Assembly (NCBI GenBank): GCA_049514575.1
Contig: JBEKUX010000071.1
Span: forward strand, 1-13,490
DNA: 13,490 nucleotides
Direction of reading: 5' to 3'
Origin: BOG-1184 sp049514575
GTDB taxonomy: Bacteria > Fibrobacterota > Chitinivibrionia > Chitinivibrionales > Chitinispirillaceae
Position 1 is the stretch's first letter, and the number at the start of each line of letters is the position of its first letter. Below are positions 1 to 5,057 of this stretch, in pieces. The notes under the pieces were generated by a model. The model was given only the letters and a program-made list of their open reading frames with translations. It made no database searches and was not told the origin of the DNA. A program made the translations under genes and the position numbers.

Positions 1-19
1 AGGGTTTCTCTTCCGCCGG

Positions 20-742
20 CTATTTTTCCTCCATCTCGGCGTCACGTTCAAGGTTGTATTTCACCCATGCATCCGTGCTGTCCTTTTTCTGATCAATCTG
101 CCCTGTTGTAAAAGTTCCGCTGCGCTCAACGCGGATCTGCTGACCGGCGACGATGGTGATCCATTCGCGAAGCGTCACTTCGCGCGGCCCTTCGACTTCT
201 GACGGACCTTTCACTTCACGCCGCTCCGATGAATCAGGCGCCGATACTCCCTTTTGCAAATCAGTGCCCGGCCCTACCGCAACTTTTCCTTCATATACCG
301 CCACGTCGGTGGCGGTGTCCGCCCCAACGTCCACGCGAAACACGGTGCCTCTGATCCCGGCAACGGCGGTCGGCGATTCGATGCTGAATTTCTGTCCGGT
401 GCCCGATATTTTTTTCATAGCGGCCCATACCCTGCCGGAAAGGATTTTCGCGTTCGAAATTACTGTAGTATCGGGTTGGGCGGTGACCGTCAGGGTGCTC
501 TTCTCCCCGAGACGCAGTATCCCGCCGTTCGCCCAGCGTATCTCCAGGGAGCTTGCTGCGCCTGTCCTGCAAAAGTCTTTCGCAAAAATCTTAAAGCCGC
601 TGTGCACCGGCTCCCAGCGCTTGCCGCCGGCATGATACACGTCGGCAGTGCCAATGACTTTTTCGATGGTCCCGGCCGGACCGGCAAATGCTGTCGCTGC
701 AAATAGTATTAAAACCAAAAAGACAGCACGATTCGTCTGCAT
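20..742 (-). CDS. Secreted FecR-domain protein
   Basis: A 240-residue protein. I chose the ATG at 742 because it opens a clean signal peptide (hydrophobic VFLVLILFAATAFA, cleavage expected near AFA-G at residues 20/21) and has GGAG just upstream; an in-frame ATG at 802 would bury that signal. Residues about 25-160 form a FecR domain (PF04773 type), with the family hallmark SPTAVAGIRGTVFRV at 123-137 and an earlier RLGEKSTL segment at 77-84. Known FecR domains are periplasmic; free-standing ones like this often act in envelope signalling or as secreted structural modules and are frequently encoded next to CHASE2 cyclases. Residues 173-190 are a charged linker with a short tandem repeat (REVKGP/SEVEGP/REV). 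The C-terminus is charged and ends in MEEK. There is no FecI-type sigma factor here and no transmembrane anchor, so a classical anti-sigma role is unlikely. The next gene on this strand lies beyond the left edge. Confidence 0.85.
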   Translation of the reverse strand: MQTNRAVFLVLILFAATAFAGPAGTIEKVIGTADVYHAGGKRWEPVHSGFKIFAKDFCRTGAASSLEIRWANGGILRLGEKSTLTVTAQPDTTVISNAKILSGRVWAAMKKISGTGQKFSIESPTAVAGIRGTVFRVDVGADTATDVAVYEGKVAVGPGTDLQKGVSAPDSSERREVKGPSEVEGPREVTLREWITIVAGQQIRVERSGTFTTGQIDQKKDSTDAWVKYNLERDAEMEEK

Positions 743-813
743 AGCGATCTCCAAAGATAGGTGAACTGAGGTGAACGTTTTAGGCAATATACATTTTCCC
801 ATAACAAGTTTTC

Positions 814-941
814 TTTTGCTGAAGGTTTATGTTTGGGTGTGAGTAAAATTATTAAAAAATAATTTTCATTGGCTAAAGGCAATTGATTGGGTAGCGGGTA
901 GGTACCATTGTGCAGAACCGAACTGTATTTGACCCGTACCC
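814..941. repeat. Hairpin repeat, copy 1
   Basis: It starts with TTTTGCTGAA (814-823) followed by a TGTTTGGGTGTGAGTAAA segment (830-847) that recurs in copy 2. It then contains a hairpin whose arms are GGGTA-g-CGGGT (889-899) and ACCCGTACCC (932-941): ten base pairs, one bulged base and a 32-base loop. The loop segment GTGCAGAACCG resembles CTGCACGACCG in the loop of copy 2. Compared with copy 2 it has about 54 extra AT-rich bases between the conserved start and the hairpin. The orientation and function of the element are unknown. Confidence 0.5.
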
Positions 942-992
942 TCAAGCACCAGTGCGTTGAAATCTAAATAATAAAAAGATTTAAAGAATCTA

Positions 993-1066
993 TTTTTGCT
1001 GAACGATGTTTGTGGGTGGGGGTAAAGGATGCGCAAAGCTGCACGACCGGTGCCCACCCCCTACCC
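993..1066. repeat. Hairpin repeat, copy 2
   Basis: This is the second copy of the element at 814-941. It has the same TTTTGCTGAA start (about 994-1003) and a similar TGTTTGTGGGTGGGGGTAAA segment. Its hairpin arms are GGGT-GGGGGT (1014-1023) and ACCCCC-t-ACCC (1056-1066): again ten base pairs with one bulged base and a 32-base loop. The stem sequence has changed relative to copy 1 but the pairing geometry is preserved. Confidence 0.5.
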
Positions 1067-1105
1067 CGTATAGAGCCTTTAGCTAAAATAATAATAGAAT
1101 TTTGG

Positions 1106-1134
1106 TTGCATATGACCCTGTCGGTTCTTAAATT
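1106..1134 (+). promoter_or_regulatory. Weak promoter candidate for the DUF3307 gene
   Basis: TTGCAT (1106-1111) and TAAATT (1129-1134) are separated by 17 bases and lie about 35 bases before the ATG at 1170. The matches to the sigma-70 boxes are only 3 of 6 and 4 of 6, so this rests mainly on spacing and position. Confidence 0.25.
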
Positions 1135-1169
1135 ATAGGACATTGGATTTCATCTGAAAGGGAAACTAC

Positions 1170-1505
1170 ATGCACTGGATTTATGCTCACCTTATCGGTG
1201 ACTACATTCTTCAAACCGACTGGATGGCGCAGAATAAAAAGAAGAATGATCTCGCCTGCATCGCCCATGTCGCTGTCTACATGGTCCCCTTCCTGTTCTG
1301 CGGGTTCAACTGGTGGCAGATGCTCCTCATCGCTGCGCAGCATTATGCATTGGACCGTACCGAATTTGTGGGATGGTTCATGACAATAAAAGGATCAAAG
1401 ACGTTCCGCGACGGCCCGCATGCTCCCTGGTCCTCGGTGATTACCGACAATATCCTGCATATTCTGTGGATAGCGATCGTGGCGTGGCTGCCGAAGGTAC
1501 TGTAG
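1170..1505 (+). CDS. DUF3307-type small integral membrane protein
   Basis: A 111-residue protein preceded by AAAGGG 8 bases before the ATG. The N-terminus (residues 1-27) carries the pattern typical of DUF3307 proteins: a His near the start (HLIGDYILQTDWMA, residues 7-20) followed by a Lys-rich turn. A second conserved-looking polar cluster, QHYALDRTEF (57-66), sits inside an otherwise hydrophobic stretch. Three hydrophobic segments (about 29-46, 48-62 and 90-107) suggest an inner-membrane protein with polar residues (His, Gly-Asp, His, Asp) that could face each other in the membrane. The molecular function of the family is not established. The gene stands alone on this strand and ends 14 bases from the stop of the convergent TPR lipoprotein gene, with no room for a terminator between them. 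The family call rests on the motif pattern from memory, not on a search. Confidence 0.75.
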   Translation: MHWIYAHLIGDYILQTDWMAQNKKKNDLACIAHVAVYMVPFLFCGFNWWQMLLIAAQHYALDRTEFVGWFMTIKGSKTFRDGPHAPWSSVITDNILHILWIAIVAWLPKVL

Positions 1506-1519
1506 CGCGTCTAAATTAT

Positions 1520-2377
1520 TTACCGGTAATGCTCCCACCATTTCGCCGGACACGTCCGTACGCTGTCAATTGGCGGAGGGGTCACGATTCCTTTAGGAAC
1601 GCAATCCACGGCACGCGTATAGTAGCGGACTCCGGCCTCTTCGTCATGCAGACAGAATGATACTGTAGCAGCGGCAAGAAGCACATGCCAGCGGCGATAT
1701 CGTTCAGGCGACTTATCGAGCAAAGCGAGCGACGACGCGAGCGCGGCGCGAGCGTCATCATACTTTGCAGAAGAAAATGCGACGGCGGCGCGATAATAAT
1801 CGACCTGCGCCATGCCGCTGTACATTTTTTCCTCTTTGTAGGACTCCATGGCGCGGTCAAGATAGCCCATGGCTTCCGGAATACGGTCCTTCATGATGCA
1901 GAGCTGCGCCTGCACCGTGAGCCAGAATGCGGTCTCTGCATTGCCGGAAAATACCTTTTTTGGTCTCCCCCGCCCGTACCAGGCAAAGGCGCTGTCGTAC
2001 TTTGAAGCCTGCAAATTTACAAGAGCCAGGAATCCTGCCGCAAAAGCCGCACCTCCGGGGTCGCCGAAATAAATAAAGTCTCTGTATGCCGCCGAAAATG
2101 CGTCTCCGGCGCTGTCGAGCCTGCCGAGTTCGTAATTGACCCGTCCGATATTGAAAAGGCACTGGGCCTGCTCAAGCGGAAGATCGACCCGTGCAGCGGC
2201 CGTATATGCTTTCCGGTATTCGGCAAGCGCACCGAGCAGATTACCGCTTGTGAAATCAAACGAGGCCCGTGCGCCGTACAGGCGGGCGGACTCGCCCGGG
2301 TCCGGCCTTCCCGCCCCCCCGCACGAGATCAGCAGCAATGCGATACTTTCTGCAATCAGTGCGTATATTTTTTTCAT
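1520..2377 (-). CDS. TPR-repeat lipoprotein
   Basis: A 285-residue protein. The N-terminus MKKIYALIAESIALLLISC is a lipoprotein signal peptide with a lipobox (LISC) and acceptor Cys19, so the mature protein should be lipid-anchored in the envelope; Gly20 and Gly21 after the Cys do not suggest inner-membrane retention. The mature part is almost entirely helical and reads as about six degenerate TPR units: roughly residues 30-64, 68-104, 108-138, 150-186, 190-224 and 229-257. The usual small-residue and Tyr pattern is visible (for example LFNIGRVNYELGRLDSAGDAFSAA). TPR lipoproteins usually act as protein-protein scaffolds; no partner can be named here. The gene has its own start 211 bases downstream of the MlaD stop, across a GC-rich structured block, so whether it is cotranscribed with the mla genes is uncertain. 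Its product ends WWEHYR. Confidence 0.8.
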   Translation of the reverse strand: MKKIYALIAESIALLLISCGGAGRPDPGESARLYGARASFDFTSGNLLGALAEYRKAYTAAARVDLPLEQAQCLFNIGRVNYELGRLDSAGDAFSAAYRDFIYFGDPGGAAFAAGFLALVNLQASKYDSAFAWYGRGRPKKVFSGNAETAFWLTVQAQLCIMKDRIPEAMGYLDRAMESYKEEKMYSGMAQVDYYRAAVAFSSAKYDDARAALASSLALLDKSPERYRRWHVLLAAATVSFCLHDEEAGVRYYTRAVDCVPKGIVTPPPIDSVRTCPAKWWEHYR

Positions 2378-2442
2378 ATTATCCTTATTTATATGTGTAG
2401 CTATTGTTAATTTATTTTATAGTTTTTAAAATTTTACTACTC

Positions 2443-2592
2443 TCACGGCAGTCGCGATCCATGCTTGGCAGAAGTCATGTCTGCTTTAGCCTGCGGTGAC
2501 TTCGCACCTAGGCCTCGCAGATTTACAGCCTCACTCCGTTTCGGCTTCCAAGGCTCAGCCATCCATAATCCTTTATTATTATATTCGTTCAT
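2443..2592 (-). other. GC-rich structured block, possible repeat, RNA or insertion remnant
   Basis: A GC-rich island lies between the AT-rich leader of the lipoprotein gene and the end of mlaD. It can fold into CTGC-GGTG (2491-2498) pairing with CACC (2505-2508) and GCAG (2517-2520), giving eight pairs with an 8-base bulge. A second hairpin is GCAGA (2468-2472) with TCTGC (2480-2484), and a third short one is GGCT (2543-2546) with AGCC (2557-2560). On the minus strand it is also open as a 49-residue frame, from an ATG at 2592 overlapping the mlaD stop (ATGA) to a TGA at 2443-2445. The predicted peptide is basic, with no recognised domain, and contains KPKRSEAVNLRG and GAKSPQAKAD. I judge a repeat or structured RNA more likely than a gene. 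The peptide and the hairpins vaguely recall the 3' ends of IS200/IS605-type tnpB elements, but no transposase sequence is present. Confidence 0.4.
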
Positions 2593-3506
2593 GGCTCATT
2601 CTTCAGCATCTTGTCTTCCGGTTTCCCTGTCATCTGCCTGATAAGCCAGTTTTTCTGCAGCCCCCGCATCATGACCTCGGCCTGGTCGAGATTGTCCTGG
2701 ATCTGGTCGACCATGGGGCCGAAATGTGTCGAAACGTCCTTCACATTACCCATAATCACCTGCGCATCGGAAAGCGCCTTCTGAACACCGGCCATCACGA
2801 TTTTGAGTGAATCCACCAGCACGATGCTCGATACGCCGACTGTGTTGATGGTCCCCATAAGCGAATCAACCTGTTTCATGACCTTCGACGACTGTACCGC
2901 GACCATATTCACATTTCGTAAAATCGCCGAAGTCTGGTTAACGACCGAGTCTTCGCTCAGGAGCTTCCCCACCGCACCCTTTCCCGCGGCAATCCGTCGT
3001 ATGACAGAGTCGATCTGCCCGATCATGCCCGTCACCTGCTCGGTCAGTTTGTCGATCCGCAGACCATATCCGGGCGTCAGCGTATCGCGATCATTCACCA
3101 CCGGTGCGTTTTTTGATCCGCCGGTAAGCTGTATCTCCCAGTCGCCGACAACGAGGTTTTTCTGCTGAAGCAGTGCCCGCGTATCTTTCCTTACGAACTG
3201 GCGATAACGCCGGTTGATCTTGAAGGTTACATCGATGCACCCCTCCCTGATGAGCGCAATACTGGTCACATGGCCGATTGACATGCCGGATATCGTTACC
3301 TGATTGCCGTTACCGAGACCGTAGCTCTGGTCGTACAGAACATGAAGCCGGCACCAGCCCTGCAGCACTTCGGATTTGGCCAGCGTATACAAAAGCAGGC
3401 CGGGTATCACGATGATCGGTATGATGGCGAACAGTCCGACAAAAAACGTCCGGTGCCTTCTGATAAACGGGTCGCTTGTCTGCCGTGTCGAATGCTTCTC
3501 CGCCAT
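2589..3506 (-). CDS. mlaD: MlaD-type MCE-domain protein, periplasmic lipid-transport subunit
   Basis: A 305-residue protein. A basic cytoplasmic N-terminus is followed by one transmembrane anchor (about 22-42, FVGLFAIIPIIVIPGLLLYTL). An MCE domain (about 55-130) contains the family pattern of a Gly-rich turn (SYGLGNGNQVTISGMSIGHV, 61-80) and IDVTFKI (91-97). The rest (about 150-290) is a long amphipathic helical region, as in the larger MCE proteins; Escherichia coli MlaD is far shorter at about 180 residues. MlaD-type proteins form hexameric rings in the periplasm that bind phospholipid and sit on the MlaFE transporter. AAGGAG lies 11 bases before the ATG at 3506. The gene starts 29 bases after the ATPase gene on the same strand, so it belongs to the same operon. 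The stop overlaps the start of a doubtful 49-residue frame (ATGA). Confidence 0.9.
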   Translation of the reverse strand: MAEKHSTRQTSDPFIRRHRTFFVGLFAIIPIIVIPGLLLYTLAKSEVLQGWCRLHVLYDQSYGLGNGNQVTISGMSIGHVTSIALIREGCIDVTFKINRRYRQFVRKDTRALLQQKNLVVGDWEIQLTGGSKNAPVVNDRDTLTPGYGLRIDKLTEQVTGMIGQIDSVIRRIAAGKGAVGKLLSEDSVVNQTSAILRNVNMVAVQSSKVMKQVDSLMGTINTVGVSSIVLVDSLKIVMAGVQKALSDAQVIMGNVKDVSTHFGPMVDQIQDNLDQAEVMMRGLQKNWLIRQMTGKPEDKMLKNEP

Positions 3507-3535
3507 AACGAATATCGCTCCTTGCTACCGTTTCT

Positions 3536-4234
3536 TTATTCTCGGCCGGAAAATTCGTCCCGGCAGGGCGCTAATATTCCTTCATCAAGTACCATGCGTC
3601 GGGCCGGAAGGTTCGGCAGGACCGAAAGATGGTTGGTCATCATGATCACCGCCATTGCCCTCTCCTTCCAGCGTTGTTCGATGACGGAAAGAAATTTTTG
3701 CATGGCCTCCGGGTCAAGGCCGGAGAGCGGTTCATCGAGAATGAGCAGGATCGGATCGCCGATAAGAGCACGGCAGAGCGCCACTGCTTTGCACTCATAC
3801 GCCGAAAGCGCCTCGGGGTACCGGCTGTCGATGCCGGAAGAGAGCATCAGGTTTTCCATTTCAGTCCGGACTCTTTTCATAATCGCTTCCCCGTTACTAC
3901 CTCCCCTGTTCCGCAGGGGCAGAGCAAGATTGTCGAATACCGTGAAATTGGAGATAAGCGCATGTACCTGAAACATGTATCCGATGGACTGCCGGGCACG
4001 GAGAAGTTCTCCTTTGGGCAGGGCCGCAATATCGGTACCGTCCCACAGCACCTTGCCCGATGTCGGCTTAATCAACCCCGCGCACAGCTCCAGAAGCGAA
4101 CTCTTACCGGTACCGCTCCTGCCGCCGATGATGACGATTTCTCCTCTCCGGACAGTCAAATTAATTCCACGCAGCACCGGCGGCGCTGCGCCCCAGCCAA
4201 AAAAAACCTCTTCGAGGTCAATTCTATCTCGCAT
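3536..4234 (-). CDS. mlaF: MlaF-type ABC transporter ATPase with a degenerate signature motif
   Basis: A 232-residue ABC ATPase, expected to sit on the cytoplasmic face of the MlaE permease and power lipid movement. Visible motifs are Walker A GRSGTGKS (38-45, Lys44), the Q-loop GYMFQ (Gln89), Walker B ILLILDE (162-168, Asp167 and Glu168), the D-loop SGLD (171-174) and the H-loop His202 (MTNHL). The ABC signature expected just before the VALCRAL helix is LSAYE (143-147) instead of LSGGQ or LSGGM; the frame is unbroken around it, so this is a real substitution and not a frameshift. Ser144 is retained but both glycines are lost. The start at 4234 overlaps the permease gene by 11 bases, which implies translational coupling. 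The length is short for MlaF (about 270 residues in E. coli), ending soon after the H-loop region. The assignment to the Mla family rests on the neighbours as well as the sequence. Confidence 0.88.
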   Translation of the reverse strand: MRDRIDLEEVFFGWGAAPPVLRGINLTVRRGEIVIIGGRSGTGKSSLLELCAGLIKPTSGKVLWDGTDIAALPKGELLRARQSIGYMFQVHALISNFTVFDNLALPLRNRGGSNGEAIMKRVRTEMENLMLSSGIDSRYPEALSAYECKAVALCRALIGDPILLILDEPLSGLDPEAMQKFLSVIEQRWKERAMAVIMMTNHLSVLPNLPARRMVLDEGILAPCRDEFSGRE

Positions 4235-5039
4235 AAAAACCGGCCATCACCATACTTATGGTAACAATGACGTTCACCACGATAGTGCCGGCCATGGAGC
4301 CGACAACCGACTTGATCGCGGCCTGCGGAACGCCCCGTATGTTGGCGACCCTTAATCCGTAATGGCTGCTTACTACCGCTATGATCATGCCGAAAACAAT
4401 GCTTTTAAACGTCGAAATCGCAATATCGGTTGTTGACAGCGCAACAAGCACCTTTGATAAAAATATCCCGAATGGAATATAGACGGTAACCCGAGCTACA
4501 ATAAGCCCGCCGATGATCGAGATTATGTCAAAATATACGTTGAGGCAGATCATTGCCCCTACCATTCCCACGAGCGCCGGCAGGGCCAGAAAATAGACCG
4601 GATCGATGCCCATGACCTCAAGCGCAGCTACCTCCTTGTTCACGCGCATGGTGCCTATATAAGCGGCAAGCGCGGCGCCTGAACGGCCGATCACCACAAT
4701 TGAGGTGAAAAAAGGGCCCAGCTCACGCACCACCACGATCACCAGAATATTTCCGAAATATTCGGAAACGCCGAACCTCGGCATATTGGTCGTGGCCTGC
4801 ATGATGATGGTGCTGCCGCAGATGAAAGCGATAATGCTCACGAGTCCCAGCGCCTCAACGCCGGTATACAGCAGCTGCCGCGACAGCTGGCTTCTAATCG
4901 AAGCGAACGACGTCCGTGAAGGTCGGAAAACACCAGTGACCGTGTCCCAGAAAAGAACGGCCATCGCGGCAAAATTTGCCCCTTCGTCTATGCACGCTTT
5001 CCCTGTTGAGTTGATTGTCCGTAATAAAAAAGCCATCAT
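4224..5039 (-). CDS. mlaE: MlaE-type lipid ABC transporter permease
   Basis: A 271-residue inner-membrane protein of the MlaE/DUF140 family. The family core is clear: VVRELGPFFTSIVVIGRSGAALAAYIGTM (103-131), then VNKEVAALEVMGIDPVYFLALP (133-154). Hydrophobic segments lie at about 60-80, 97-118, 148-181, 186-203, 211-225 and 246-268, and the N-terminal 45 residues form the amphipathic helix seen in the family. MlaE dimerises and, with two MlaF ATPases and the MlaD ring, transports phospholipids between the membranes. The gene starts 18 bases after the CHASE2 cyclase stop, with AGGAG and AGGGA in the gap; a second ATG three bases later (5036) is an equally possible start. The next gene, mlaF, overlaps its end by 11 bases. 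No MlaB (STAS domain) or MlaC gene follows in the window. Confidence 0.92.
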   Translation of the reverse strand: MMAFLLRTINSTGKACIDEGANFAAMAVLFWDTVTGVFRPSRTSFASIRSQLSRQLLYTGVEALGLVSIIAFICGSTIIMQATTNMPRFGVSEYFGNILVIVVVRELGPFFTSIVVIGRSGAALAAYIGTMRVNKEVAALEVMGIDPVYFLALPALVGMVGAMICLNVYFDIISIIGGLIVARVTVYIPFGIFLSKVLVALSTTDIAISTFKSIVFGMIIAVVSSHYGLRVANIRGVPQAAIKSVVGSMAGTIVVNVIVTISMVMAGFYAR

Positions 5040-5057
5040 GAACTTCCCTGCTCCTTT

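Larger units (their letters stand above)
743..1169. other. Intergenic region between divergent genes, with two hairpin repeats
   Basis: This is a 427-base AT-rich gap between the FecR gene (minus) and the DUF3307 gene (plus). No credible gene is seen: the short open frames on the minus strand lack ribosome sites and family resemblance. What it does hold is two diverged copies of a repeat with a GC-rich hairpin each (listed separately, 814-941 and 993-1066) and a weak promoter candidate for the DUF3307 gene near its right end. Confidence 0.6.

Noticed and set aside
743..802. A longer start for the FecR protein at 802
   Set aside because: It would put 20 extra residues ahead of a textbook signal peptide; the ATG at 742 has GGAG upstream and starts directly with that signal.
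709..1057. Overlapping small minus-strand frames in the first intergenic region
   Set aside because: They cross the repeat copies, have no ribosome site and show odd composition; the similarity between their translations is explained by the DNA repeats.
3342..4264. Plus-strand frames of about 210 codons over mlaF and the mlaF-mlaD junction
   Set aside because: They are antisense to well-supported ABC ATPase and MCE genes and lack ribosome sites.
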